Shown: positions 23,728 to 33,757 of the stretch, piece after piece
Layout of the letters: the number at the start of each line of letters is the position of its first letter
Numbering within the stretch: position 1 is the first letter of the stretch
Origin: Caviibacter sp963550915
GTDB taxonomy: Bacteria; Fusobacteriota; Fusobacteriia; Fusobacteriales; Leptotrichiaceae
Reading direction: 5' to 3'
NCBI GenBank assembly: GCA_963550915.1
Contig: CAUVEB010000002.1
Location: 1 to 64,000, forward strand
Length of the DNA: 64,000 nucleotides
The notes under the pieces: model-generated
Databases searched by the model: none
Told to the model about the DNA's origin: nothing
The model's input: only the letters and a program-made list of their open reading frames with translations
Translations under genes and position numbers: made by a program

Positions 23728-26058
23728 TTAGAATGTTTGACCAAATCCGAATGAGAATTTACCTTTATTACTACTACTATTGATTAAAGGCCAAGCATAA
23801 TCAAGTCTTATTATTCCAATAGGTGTAGTTATTCTTGCACCTATTCCTAAATCTATTTTTACATTTTCTTTTTTAAATATATCTTTAAAAGCAGTATATG
23901 ATTTTAAACCTTTATCATTTGTTCCAGTTTGTTTTGAATTTAATCCTAATTCACCAAATGCAACAAGTTGTATATATTTATTTACATATGTTCTATTTTC
24001 AGCAGTTGCTGTAAATATTGCATTTGTAGGTTCATCATTATATCCTCTTAAAGTTGTACCGTCATTTACTCTAAACATTAAATTTTCAGGTGTACCCTCA
24101 TTAGCATATCCTAAAGTTACTCTATATGCCATTGAGTTCTTATCTTTATACACTCTATGATAAGCTCTAAAGTCAACATTTAAGATATTAAAGAATCTAT
24201 GGCTTAAAGTGTCGTTTGCTACACCATTTAGAGTTAAAGCACTTGCATTTGTATCTTTAAATTTCTTTAATTCTTCTTCATACTTTTTCTTTAATGCCTC
24301 TAATTGAGCTGCTTGATTCTTATCATCTTTTGCTTTTTTGTAATCTTCATACGCTTTTTTAAGTTCTTTTCCTGAATCTCCATTGTACAAGTCTTTTATC
24401 TTATCTTGAACTTTTTTGATTTCACTATGCTTTATACTCTTATCTCTAAATATGTATCCTAATTCATATCCAGCTGATAAGTAGAATCCTTGCATTGGTA
24501 GATATGAGTCATTTCTTGAGTCATATATTAAAGTAGTTGATACTGAACCTAGAGTATAGTCTACCATTACTTTTGGAGATTCTTCTGCGTTAGTTGATTT
24601 AACTCCGTATATTCTTGGTCTACCTGTTATGAAAGTATTTTTAGCTACTCCTTTACCTAAAGTTACACTTGCTCCATATAGGTATGAACCTGATATTTTT
24701 GTAACATTTTCAAGTAGTGCTGGTCTTTCTCCGTCTTTTTCAAGATCAGATTTTCTTGCTTTTTCTCTTTTGAAGAATACATTTGTACCAACTTGTAGTC
24801 TTTTTGTTCCTTTAATCCATGGATCAAAGAATGTGAATCCTAAGTCGTAATTTCCACGTGTACCAAAGTTTGTTTGTAATGATATTTCTTGTTGGTTTCC
24901 TAAGAAGTTTTTATCTGCAAGTGTTATTCCACCTGTAAATCCTTCTTTTGATTCATAAGCAACATTTCCATTTATTGATGTTGTTGGTCTTTCTTCAACT
25001 ATAAAAGTAACATTTCTTCCATTTACATCTTTTTCATTACCTGTAATTTTTGGTTCTACTGAACTAAATAGACCTGTTTTATAGAATTCTTGTATAGTAT
25101 TTGTAAGTCCTTTTTTAGTTAATAGATCCCCTTCTTTTAGATAATTCATTCTTTCTAATACATGAGGTTTAGTTTTAAGTCTAAATTGTTTTTCACTAAG
25201 TCTCTTATTATCTTGTTTTTGTGCTATTTTTTCAAATTTTACTTTATCAATTTTACCTTCTGATATTTCAAGTAAAATATCTCCGTCTTTAAATTGAACA
25301 TCAACTATTCGTGCAGTTATTACACCTACTTCTTGATAAAGCCCTAATATTGGACTTATATTTGGATTAAGTGCATTTGCATTTATTACTTGTCCTTCTT
25401 TTAATCCTGAAACTTCTTTAATTTGTTCTGTTGTAAATGCTGTAACTCCTTTTATTGTTATATTTCTTAACTTAGGATTTTCAAGTAAAGTTAATTTAAT
25501 ATCTACAGATTTACCATTTGCATTTCTTGTAACTTCAGGTACTACACTTTGGAAGTATCCACTTGAAATTATTGCATTTGCTAGTTCATTTACAGTTATT
25601 GGAGTAAAGTAATCTCCTATTTTTATATTTGAATTAGAAATTAGTTCTGAAACATCAACATTATCATTTCCTGTAACAACAAGACTATTTACTAATAGCT
25701 CTGTTCTTTTTGATGCATTAATATATGCTTGTTTGTTTGCAAGTTCTTCTTTTGCATTTGCTACTTCATCTACTTCAAGTACTAATGATACTTCGTTATT
25801 ATCACTATTAAAAGTTGGATAAATATTTACATTTGTGAAAACCCCAGTACTACGTAGTGATACATATATATCACTTAGTTCTTTATTTGTGTAATTATCC
25901 CCCACTTTTACAGGTATATTTTCAAGTACATATTCTTTTGTAAGCTCTTGTAAATTTGTAACATCAATTTTAGTAATCTTAATATTTTCAAGTGCTAAAC
26001 TATTTGCTGACAACATTATTGCCGTGCAAAATAGAGCAATCTTTAACTTTTTCCCCAT
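23728..26058 (-). CDS. bamA: Outer-membrane assembly factor BamA
   Basis: This 776-residue Omp85 protein inserts beta-barrels into the outer membrane. A signal peptide covers about 1-22. POTRA repeats fill about 25-355 ('KITKIDVTNLQELTKEYV', 'LRNITIKGVTAFT', 'VTFIVEERPT'). The barrel runs from about 365 to the C-terminal Phe776. The L6 motif appears as LRGY at about 670. Unusually, about 70 residues (roughly 540-612) between barrel strands are Lys/Glu/Asp-rich and predicted helical, carrying 'KKAYEDYKKAKDDKNQAAQ'. The gene follows tamB by 15 bases; the common downstream skp/lpxD genes are absent. Confidence 0.94.
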   Translation of the reverse strand: MGKKLKIALFCTAIMLSANSLALENIKITKIDVTNLQELTKEYVLENIPVKVGDNYTNKELSDIYVSLRSTGVFTNVNIYPTFNSDNNEVSLVLEVDEVANAKEELANKQAYINASKRTELLVNSLVVTGNDNVDVSELISNSNIKIGDYFTPITVNELANAIISSGYFQSVVPEVTRNANGKSVDIKLTLLENPKLRNITIKGVTAFTTEQIKEVSGLKEGQVINANALNPNISPILGLYQEVGVITARIVDVQFKDGDILLEISEGKIDKVKFEKIAQKQDNKRLSEKQFRLKTKPHVLERMNYLKEGDLLTKKGLTNTIQEFYKTGLFSSVEPKITGNEKDVNGRNVTFIVEERPTTSINGNVAYESKEGFTGGITLADKNFLGNQQEISLQTNFGTRGNYDLGFTFFDPWIKGTKRLQVGTNVFFKREKARKSDLEKDGERPALLENVTKISGSYLYGASVTLGKGVAKNTFITGRPRIYGVKSTNAEESPKVMVDYTLGSVSTTLIYDSRNDSYLPMQGFYLSAGYELGYIFRDKSIKHSEIKKVQDKIKDLYNGDSGKELKKAYEDYKKAKDDKNQAAQLEALKKKYEEELKKFKDTNASALTLNGVANDTLSHRFFNILNVDFRAYHRVYKDKNSMAYRVTLGYANEGTPENLMFRVNDGTTLRGYNDEPTNAIFTATAENRTYVNKYIQLVAFGELGLNSKQTGTNDKGLKSYTAFKDIFKKENVKIDLGIGARITTPIGIIRLDYAWPLINSSSNKGKFSFGFGQTF

Positions 26059-26073
26059 AATTACTAATCCTTT

Positions 26074-29000
26074 CTATCTAAGAGTTTCTCTTTTTTCCAA
26101 ACTGTTTGAAAAACTTTCTAAAAACTCAGAGAAATTATCAAATTTTTTGGAATAATTTATTCCGCCATAGAAACGTACATTTTTTATATCATTTCCATTT
26201 TGTCCTTTTATTCCTATATTAGCACCTATACCATCTTTAATAATATATGAAGTCCATATATCATATTTTATCTTTTGTAAATCCCCGTTGAATGGGAAAG
26301 ATGCTTTTGTATTAAAGTATAATTCTTTGTTTTTCAGTATCTTTGTTTGTAAATATATATCTGCAGAGGCGTTATTAAGTAGATTTTTAAACTCTAACTT
26401 ATTTTTATCCTCTATATTTGCATTTATATCAAATTTTGTAAGACCAAATATTTTACTAATTCTACTTGTTATAGGGTTAAATAATTGATTTATTCCTATT
26501 TCAGTTGCAATATTTAGTACATTTTTTCCAAATGAAAGTCCATTATCTGTATTTATCTTAATTCCTCTTAGTGCTAATAGTTCTAATATTTCATCTCTAG
26601 ATTTACCTGATTGTGATTTAAACTCAATATTTCGTTCACTTAAGGCCCCATTCATTATTAGCTCTATATTTTCTTCTCCAACTTTAGTTACAGCTCTTAA
26701 ATTAATAGTTGGATCAAGACTTGCAGATTTATAGTCTTCAAATACTACTTCTAATTTTTCAACAGTAAATACATTGTTATTTACTACAAATGTCCCCTTA
26801 TTTATATTTGATGTTCCAATAATATATGGGACTCCTGATAGGTAAATTAGGTTTAATTCTGCATTTAACTCTCCACCTATATCTTTTACAATTAAATAGT
26901 TTGAAATATCTATTTTAATTGGTTTTTCAACTTGAACTTCAATATCTACTGTGTATTGTTTTATAAGGTTGTTTAGTATTTCTTGAAATAATGTTACAAA
27001 ATAGTCAGATTGTTTAACCTTATTTTTCTTCTTTTTATCAAACATTGATAATGAAGTTATTTTACCTGAATTTAATATAAGCTTACCGTTTACATTTTCT
27101 CCGTTTATACCTATATCACTTGTAACTACTAAACTATTTTTCTTATATTTCAACAAAACATTATTTATATCAGATTTAAGATTAAATCTTCCTAATTTTA
27201 ATCTTCTTGTTCTCATAAAATCATCTGGTATTTCAGGTAGTGTAAGAGATCCCTCTATATTTACAGTACCGCCATTAAGTGCTCCAGAAAATTTATTAAA
27301 TTCAATATCTTTATTACTCATATTAATATCAACATTGAATCTTCCTATGTTATAGTCTTTATCTTTTGTAACTAAATTAAAATCTTGTATATTTATTAAA
27401 CCTGTATTAGCTTTTCTATTGATTACAAAGTCAATATTTGCTATACCACTTGCACTGCTTATATTTGGATTTATCTTAAGAAAACTTAAATTAAAATCAT
27501 TTGCAACCATTCTTATGTCATAATCAAGTGGTTTATATATTACGTATCCTTCAAGAAGTACAGGATTTTCTTTATATTCAAAATATCCTTGCCCTATATT
27601 TATACCTTCTTTATTGGCTCTTAATTCTAGTGCTAAATCTTTTACATCGTTGTCTTTTATAGCTAATTTATCACTATTTAAACTAAGTTCAGCGTAAAAG
27701 TCATCTAAATTTCCCTTTAATACTGCTCCTATTTGTAATTTCCCTTTATATGATTTACCAAATTTAGCTAAATCTAATTCCTTATTTTTTACATTGTAAT
27801 TAAGATTTAAATTTTCTAAATCAAATACTCCATTTGTTGTAAATATATTATTGCCTTCTTTATTAAATACACTTACTTCCTTTATATTAAGCATTCCTGT
27901 TCTGTATAGATTTTTAATATTACCGTTTGTATATTCTATCATAAGTTTTGCTTGTGGTAATTCTATATTCTTATACGATACATTTTTTAAGTCTAAACTT
28001 ACAGTTGCATTTAAATTATCTATCTTACCTTTTATCTTAGTTTTTGAACTTAAATTAGTTTTAAAATTATTTAAAGTAATGAAGTCGTGCAATTTTTGTT
28101 GTAACTCAATGTCCATATCAATCAACTTATTTTTATAATCATAAGTTCCACTTAACTTATTTTTATTTATATAAGTATTTTCAACATGAAGTACATTATC
28201 TTTTATATACATATCAGATACTAATTTACCTACGCCTACACCATTTATGACAACGAATGAAGGTTCTAACTTCATATTAGCTGATAAATCTGATAGTTTA
28301 CCATTTGCAAGTATATGAAGTGCAGATATATTAGTGTTTATGTCTAAATAAGGGTTAGTTGTATATAGCATGTATTGTTTTAAAAGTAGTGAAGTATCTA
28401 GTACTTTTTCTTTTACATCATATGTTAATATACCACTTAAATGCTCATTATTTATATTATCAATTACAACTTTAGTATCTTTATAGCTTATATCTGCTGT
28501 TATATTTTTAAGTCTTTGATATGACTGCCACAGCTCATCTATACTAATAGTTGCATTAACATCAGGATTATTTAGTATATCTTTTATACTTCCATTTATA
28601 TTTATATTATGAAATTCACTTATATATTTTGTATAGTTTGATTTTATACTAAAATATGTATCAATCTTTTTATTATTACCTACTAGAACTGTATTAATAT
28701 TAAGTGGCATAAATCTATTTGCCGTGTCAGGATTTCTTGTATCAAGACCAAGCATATGCATTACATTAGTAAACTCAATATCTCCACTTATATTATATCT
28801 ATGCTCTAAATCTTTTGTTGTATTTCCGTTGATGCTTAATTTATGGTTTTTATTTATCACATCTGAATTTACATTCCAGATATTATTTTTTACCTTTGCA
28901 CTAGTATTTAGTTTAAAATCATATTTTTCTATTATTGTATCTAAATCTATGTCTGCTGTAAACTGTTTTTCTTTAGTATCATATACTAAATTTTTAACTT

Positions 29001-30507
29001 CCAACTTATTTAACAAATCAATATTGTTATATTTTGCACTAATTAACTCATCTGTTGTAAGGTTCATATTGATTTTATCATTTTTATATGATAATAAACC
29101 ATTTATATTTTTTGAACTTATTTTAGCATTTATATCACTTGGTGATTTCATATCAACGTCTAAATTAATTTTATCAAGTTTTAAATTTTTTATATTAGTA
29201 TCTACTAAAATATTACCCTTAGCACCAAAATTTTCAAAATCAACTAAAAAGTTTATATCTACTTTTTCGCTAATCTCTACTCCACTATTTTTAACGATAT
29301 TAGTAATACCTGTTAATCTTTTATTTGATATATTAAGTTTTGTATCAACTAAATTAAAGCCAAATCCATTTAGTTTATGTGAACTTATATCTGCTTTTAT
29401 ATCAACTATCTTATTTTTCTTTTTTAGATCTAAAGATATTAAAGCATCTAAATTAACATTACCTGATATATCAAATTTTTTATTTGCTAATAGCTTATAT
29501 TTTTTTAAATACTCATATGGCATATTAAAAAATTTAATCTTTGTATCTATTAATTTATCTTTTATATTTGCAAGTACATTTACATTTACATTTTTATTAT
29601 CTATTTTTGTATAAACTTTTACATCTACTAAATGTTTATTCATGTTTATAACTGCATTTGCATTTTTTATATCATAGTCATAATCAGTATATCTAAAATT
29701 ACCAGTATCTATATTTAATTTACCATAAAGCTTTATAGTGTCTTTATCTGGTTCTTTTAACATACTAAAATCACCATTTAGTGTACCACTTTTTATATCA
29801 AATATGTCAAATGGTAAAAATTGTGCTAATTCTTTTGATATATTTACATCTTTAAATTTAAAATCAAATTGTTTAGCTTTTTTAGTATTGTCTTTATCAT
29901 TTCTAAAGCTAAATAAAGAAAGTATACCATTTGTTAAACTCGGAAGTTTCTTGTAGCCAAAACTAATTTTTTCATTATTTGATTGTCCACTTACATTAAA
30001 TTTTATTGAATTTTGTACATTAGCTATTAGTGTTCCACTTACATTTTCTAAGTCTTTTTCAATAATCTTATCATACTTATTATTTATATATTTAGCCCTT
30101 ATATCGCTAAAAGATAATAAAGCTACATGTCCTATCCTTGAAACTGATGGATTTTGTGATTTTTTAACTATATTGCTAAGATTTAAATCAAAATTTTTAT
30201 CTTGTTCTACAATAATGTCCCCACCTGTAATATTTACAGCTAAAAGCCTTGAAACTAAAAACGGATTTATGTATATGTCTGCCTTATCAATAGTTCCAAT
30301 ATATTTATTATCTAAATCTTTAATTTCTACTTTTCTAGCTACTAATTTGTAACTTTCAAATTTTAATGAAGATACATTTATGTTTGTATCTACAACATTT
30401 TCTAAAATATATCTTGTTGTTTTATCAAGATTTTTAAATACAAAAATGAAAGTTGCAAAAAATAGTAATATTGTTGTTAATATCGCACCGATTTTTATCT
30501 TTTTCAT
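26074..30507 (-). CDS. tamB: TamB-family translocation/assembly protein
   Basis: This very long protein (1477 residues) has a single N-terminal membrane anchor (about 5-25). A long run of short beta-strands follows, the groove-forming AsmA/TamB architecture. The C-terminal DUF490 domain (about 1080-1460) has 'LNLIYLSGVPYIIGTSNINKG', 'RDEILELLALRGI' and 'INQLFNPITSRISKIFGLT'. TamB-like proteins bridge inner and outer membranes, aiding barrel insertion and, for several relatives, phospholipid transport. It lies directly upstream of bamA with its own promoter, a pairing also seen in other diderms where TamA is missing. Such a TamB-BamA pair is inferred to work together. Confidence 0.92.
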   Translation of the reverse strand: MKKIKIGAILTTILLFFATFIFVFKNLDKTTRYILENVVDTNINVSSLKFESYKLVARKVEIKDLDNKYIGTIDKADIYINPFLVSRLLAVNITGGDIIVEQDKNFDLNLSNIVKKSQNPSVSRIGHVALLSFSDIRAKYINNKYDKIIEKDLENVSGTLIANVQNSIKFNVSGQSNNEKISFGYKKLPSLTNGILSLFSFRNDKDNTKKAKQFDFKFKDVNISKELAQFLPFDIFDIKSGTLNGDFSMLKEPDKDTIKLYGKLNIDTGNFRYTDYDYDIKNANAVINMNKHLVDVKVYTKIDNKNVNVNVLANIKDKLIDTKIKFFNMPYEYLKKYKLLANKKFDISGNVNLDALISLDLKKKNKIVDIKADISSHKLNGFGFNLVDTKLNISNKRLTGITNIVKNSGVEISEKVDINFLVDFENFGAKGNILVDTNIKNLKLDKINLDVDMKSPSDINAKISSKNINGLLSYKNDKINMNLTTDELISAKYNNIDLLNKLEVKNLVYDTKEKQFTADIDLDTIIEKYDFKLNTSAKVKNNIWNVNSDVINKNHKLSINGNTTKDLEHRYNISGDIEFTNVMHMLGLDTRNPDTANRFMPLNINTVLVGNNKKIDTYFSIKSNYTKYISEFHNININGSIKDILNNPDVNATISIDELWQSYQRLKNITADISYKDTKVVIDNINNEHLSGILTYDVKEKVLDTSLLLKQYMLYTTNPYLDINTNISALHILANGKLSDLSANMKLEPSFVVINGVGVGKLVSDMYIKDNVLHVENTYINKNKLSGTYDYKNKLIDMDIELQQKLHDFITLNNFKTNLSSKTKIKGKIDNLNATVSLDLKNVSYKNIELPQAKLMIEYTNGNIKNLYRTGMLNIKEVSVFNKEGNNIFTTNGVFDLENLNLNYNVKNKELDLAKFGKSYKGKLQIGAVLKGNLDDFYAELSLNSDKLAIKDNDVKDLALELRANKEGINIGQGYFEYKENPVLLEGYVIYKPLDYDIRMVANDFNLSFLKINPNISSASGIANIDFVINRKANTGLINIQDFNLVTKDKDYNIGRFNVDINMSNKDIEFNKFSGALNGGTVNIEGSLTLPEIPDDFMRTRRLKLGRFNLKSDINNVLLKYKKNSLVVTSDIGINGENVNGKLILNSGKITSLSMFDKKKKNKVKQSDYFVTLFQEILNNLIKQYTVDIEVQVEKPIKIDISNYLIVKDIGGELNAELNLIYLSGVPYIIGTSNINKGTFVVNNNVFTVEKLEVVFEDYKSASLDPTINLRAVTKVGEENIELIMNGALSERNIEFKSQSGKSRDEILELLALRGIKINTDNGLSFGKNVLNIATEIGINQLFNPITSRISKIFGLTKFDINANIEDKNKLEFKNLLNNASADIYLQTKILKNKELYFNTKASFPFNGDLQKIKYDIWTSYIIKDGIGANIGIKGQNGNDIKNVRFYGGINYSKKFDNFSEFLESFSNSLEKRETLR

Positions 30508-30536
30508 AAATTCCAGCTTTCATTATTCTATATAGT

Positions 30537-30565
30537 ATTTTACTATAATTTTATACATTTTTCAA
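30537..30565 (-). promoter_or_regulatory. Promoter for tamB-bamA
   Basis: TTGAAA (30560-30565), 17 bases, TAAAAT (30537-30542), between rsmG and tamB, about 30 bases before the tamB ATG. No clear terminator for rsmG precedes it. Confidence 0.7.
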
Positions 30566-30574
30566 TAAATGCAC

Positions 30575-31213
30575 TTAAAGAGGCTTTTTTGTAGGTATCC
30601 CAGTTTTTCTTGGATACTTGATATTTGTCTTATTCATTTTTTGTATTTCTATTACAACTCTTTTATCTTTACAGTTAGGAAGTTCAAACTCATGAACTTT
30701 TAAAATCTTTGCATTTAGCTCTTTTAGAGCATTTTTTGATTCTAAAATTTCACTATCATTTAATTTTTGTGGTAAAAATCTTGCACCAACTTTTAAAAAT
30801 GGTATTTCATACTCTAATATTATTCTTAAATTAGCTACTCCACGACAAAGTCCAACATCAAATGTTTCACGCATATTTTCTATTAATTCTTCTGCTCTTT
30901 TAGTTGATGTCTTAACATTAGTTAAATTAAGTTTTTCTATAACTTCGTTTATAAAGTCTATTTTCTTTTTTACAGAGTCAACTAATAAGAAGTTTTTATC
31001 TGGATTCATAATTGCAAGAACAAGACCTGGAAAACCAGCTCCTGTACCTATGTCTATTATATTTTTATCACTAGATTTTAATAAGTTATTTAAAAGTAGT
31101 GAATCTTCAAAATGTTTTTCTATTATGTCTTCTTTTCCCCTTATTGCAGTTAGATTCATTACCTTATTTTTTTCCATTAACATTTCTAAATATATATTTA
31201 GTTTTTCATTCAT
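30575..31213 (-). CDS. rsmG: 16S rRNA (guanine-527-N7)-methyltransferase
   Basis: This 212-residue SAM-dependent enzyme methylates G527 in the 530 loop of 16S rRNA. The binding motif is 'NIIDIGTGAGFPGLVLAI', followed by 'LLVDSVKKKIDFINEV'. The substrate-side features 'MNLTAIRGKEDIIEKHFEDSL' and 'GLCRGVANLRIILEY' are typical for GidB/RsmG. Loss of this enzyme gives low-level streptomycin resistance in other bacteria. It overlaps mnmG by four bases, the classic gidA-gidB order. Confidence 0.94.
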   Translation of the reverse strand: MNEKLNIYLEMLMEKNKVMNLTAIRGKEDIIEKHFEDSLLLNNLLKSSDKNIIDIGTGAGFPGLVLAIMNPDKNFLLVDSVKKKIDFINEVIEKLNLTNVKTSTKRAEELIENMRETFDVGLCRGVANLRIILEYEIPFLKVGARFLPQKLNDSEILESKNALKELNAKILKVHEFELPNCKDKRVVIEIQKMNKTNIKYPRKTGIPTKKPL

Positions 31214-33096
31214 TTTAACTTCCCATCTAAATACATTATTAATACAGATATATCAGCAGGAGTTACCCCTAGTATTCTTGATGCTTGTCCTATGGTATAC
31301 GGTCTTTTTTTATTAAGCATTTGTTTTGCTTCTCTTGTTATACCTTTCATATTATCATAATCAAAGTCTTCTGGTATTTTTAATTCTTCTAATTTTTTGT
31401 TTTTTTCCATTATTTGCTTTGATTTTTCGATATAACCCTCGTACTTAATACTAACTTCTATTTGATATTCAATATCATCTCTAAAATTAAGATTGTAGTC
31501 AAGTTTCATTACACTTGCTATATTCTTTATATCTTCGTATGTAACTTTTGGACGTCTTAAAAATTCTTTTAGACTTACTCCACTTTTAACTGTTTCTCCA
31601 TATTTTTCAAGTAATTCACTAAATACTTTATTACTTGTACCAACAAAAGTTTTATCAAGATTTTCAATTGTATTTTGTACTATTTCTTTTTTCTCTTGAA
31701 CTTTATTATATTCTTCTTCACTTACAAGACCAATCTTATATCCATACTCACTTAATCTTAAATCTGCATTATCTTCTCTTAGTAGTAATCTATACTCTGA
31801 TCTTGCTGTAAACATTCTATATGGCTCTTCTATACTTTTTGTTATTATATCATCTATCATAGTCGCTATATATGAGCTGTCTTTATATAGTATAAAAGGC
31901 TCTTTATGTTCTAAACTTAAACTTGCATTTATACCTGCTATAAGACCTTGTGCTGCTGCCTCTTCATAACCACTTGTACCATTTATTTGTCCTGCAAGAT
32001 AAAGACCTTTAACTTTTTTAGTTTCAAGTGTATAATCAAGTTCTTTTGCATCAACAAAATCATATTCAACTGCATAACCATATCTCATAATTCTTGCATT
32101 TTCCATACCTTTTATTGAATTTACCATTCTTTGTTGGTAACTGGCAGGAAAACTAGTTGATAGCCCACTTATATAAACTTCACTTGTATCAAAGCCTTCA
32201 GGCTCTAAAAATAGGTGATGTGAATCTTTATCACTAAATTTAACTATTTTATCTTCTATTGAAGGGCAATATCTAGGTCCTGTACTGTGTATAGTTCCGT
32301 TATACATAGGTGCTTTATCAAGATTATTTAATACTATATCATGCATATCTTGGTTTGTTCTTGTTAAATAGCAAGAAAGTTGTTTTCTATTAAGTACATC
32401 TTCATCACTACTTCTACTTGAATATTTAAGTAGTTTTGATGTTTCTGCTGGTTGTTCTTCTAAAACACTAAAATCTATAGTTCTTTTATCAATTCTAGGT
32501 GATGTACCAGTTTTAAATCTTCTAACTAGAAGACCAAGCTCTACAAGAGAACTTGTTAATTCTTTTGCACTAAGCTCACCCATTCTTCCACCTTCAACTA
32601 TTTTATCTCCGATGTATAAAAGACCATTTAAAAATGTTCCTGTACAAAGTATTAATTTTTTTGTACTAAAATTTAGACCATTTTTTGTTGATATGCCTGT
32701 TACTACATTATTTTCTGTATTTATCTTAGTTACTATATCTTGTATAATATCTAAATTTTCTTGCTTTTCAACCGTTTTTTTCATATTGTTAGCATATTCT
32801 TTTCTATCGGCTTGTGCCCTTAATGATCTTACTGCCGGTCCTTTTTTAGTATTTAATATTCTCATTTGGATAAAGCTTTTATCCATATTAGCACCCATTT
32901 CACCACCTAGTGCATCAATTTCTTTTACTAGATGACTTTTAGCAGGTCCTCCTATAGAGGGATTACAGCTCATCATTCCTATATTATCAAGTGTTATTGT
33001 AAACATAGCTGTTTTATGTCCTAATCTAGCACAAGCAAGTGCTGCTTCAATACCAGCGTGTCCTGCACCTACAACTATTGCATCATAATCTTTCAC
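31210..33096 (-). CDS. mnmG: tRNA uridine-34 carboxymethylaminomethyl synthase subunit MnmG
   Basis: This 628-residue FAD protein works with the GTPase MnmE to modify U34 of tRNAs reading NNA/NNG codons. The FAD motif is 'VVGAGHAGIEAALACARLG' at the N-terminus. 'GMMSCNPSIGGPAKSHLVKEIDALGG' and 'LYLAGQINGTSGYEEAAAQGL' are the GidA signatures, and the C-terminal helical domain binds MnmE and tRNA. The start is GTG at 33096, overlapping the trkA stop by one base, with a distant GGGAG. In this AT-rich genome with many NNA codons the modification should matter greatly (inference). Confidence 0.95.
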   Translation of the reverse strand: MKDYDAIVVGAGHAGIEAALACARLGHKTAMFTITLDNIGMMSCNPSIGGPAKSHLVKEIDALGGEMGANMDKSFIQMRILNTKKGPAVRSLRAQADRKEYANNMKKTVEKQENLDIIQDIVTKINTENNVVTGISTKNGLNFSTKKLILCTGTFLNGLLYIGDKIVEGGRMGELSAKELTSSLVELGLLVRRFKTGTSPRIDKRTIDFSVLEEQPAETSKLLKYSSRSSDEDVLNRKQLSCYLTRTNQDMHDIVLNNLDKAPMYNGTIHSTGPRYCPSIEDKIVKFSDKDSHHLFLEPEGFDTSEVYISGLSTSFPASYQQRMVNSIKGMENARIMRYGYAVEYDFVDAKELDYTLETKKVKGLYLAGQINGTSGYEEAAAQGLIAGINASLSLEHKEPFILYKDSSYIATMIDDIITKSIEEPYRMFTARSEYRLLLREDNADLRLSEYGYKIGLVSEEEYNKVQEKKEIVQNTIENLDKTFVGTSNKVFSELLEKYGETVKSGVSLKEFLRRPKVTYEDIKNIASVMKLDYNLNFRDDIEYQIEVSIKYEGYIEKSKQIMEKNKKLEELKIPEDFDYDNMKGITREAKQMLNKKRPYTIGQASRILGVTPADISVLIMYLDGKLK

Positions 33097-33749
33097 TATT
33101 CTATAATATCTCCCATTCTTTTTGTTTCACCTAGAACAATAAGGGTGTCTTGCTCTGTAAATGAATAATTTGGTGATGGATTAACATCTAATTTACCGTC
33201 CTTATCTTTTACAGCTATAACATTGGCTAAGTATTTATGTCTAAAATCAAGTTGCATTAGTGTCTTACCTACAAACTTTTTATTAATTTTAACTTCATAT
33301 ATTGAATATTCATCAGAGAATTTAAAGTATTCTATAACTGACGGATTCATAACTGAATAAGCTATTTTTTGACCCATTGATTCTTCTGGATATACAATTT
33401 GTGTTGCTCCAACTTTTTCTAATACCTTACCTTGTATTTTAGTTTTTGCCTTACATATTATATTATTTACATTTAAATCTTTTAACATTAAAGTTACAAG
33501 TATACTATCTTGTACATTAGTTCCAATACATACAAAAGCTGTATCAAAACTATCTTTTACTATATTTTGAAGTGCATTTTCATCTGTTGCATCTATTACT
33601 ATTGCATCTTCTACAATTCCTTCATCAAGTACTTGTTGTACCAATTCTTGTGATGTATCTATTGCAAGTACTGTATTTCCGTTTTCATAAAGAGTTTTAG
33701 CAATTGTTTTACCGAACTTTCCAAGTCCTATTACTAAATAGTTTTTCAT
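33096..33749 (-). CDS. Potassium channel regulatory subunit TrkA/KtrA
   Basis: This 217-residue protein has an RCK_N Rossmann domain starting 'LVIGLGKFGKTIAKTL' with the acidic end of strand two in 'VLAIDTSQEL'. A C-terminal RCK_C domain (about 135-217, ending 'TLIVLGETKRM') follows. The single-RCK size matches KtrA rather than the double-length E. coli TrkA. KtrA rings bind ATP/ADP or c-di-AMP and gate the KtrB pore. It lies eight bases downstream of its pore gene and overlaps mnmG. Confidence 0.9.
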   Translation of the reverse strand: MKNYLVIGLGKFGKTIAKTLYENGNTVLAIDTSQELVQQVLDEGIVEDAIVIDATDENALQNIVKDSFDTAFVCIGTNVQDSILVTLMLKDLNVNNIICKAKTKIQGKVLEKVGATQIVYPEESMGQKIAYSVMNPSVIEYFKFSDEYSIYEVKINKKFVGKTLMQLDFRHKYLANVIAVKDKDGKLDVNPSPNYSFTEQDTLIVLGETKRMGDIIE

Positions 33750-33757
33750 ATTATCTC

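Noticed and set aside
28724..29614. 296-residue plus-strand open frame
   Set aside because: It lies opposite tamB, is Phe/Leu/Ser-rich as expected for the complement of a Lys/Asn/Asp-rich gene, and has no ribosome site or motif.
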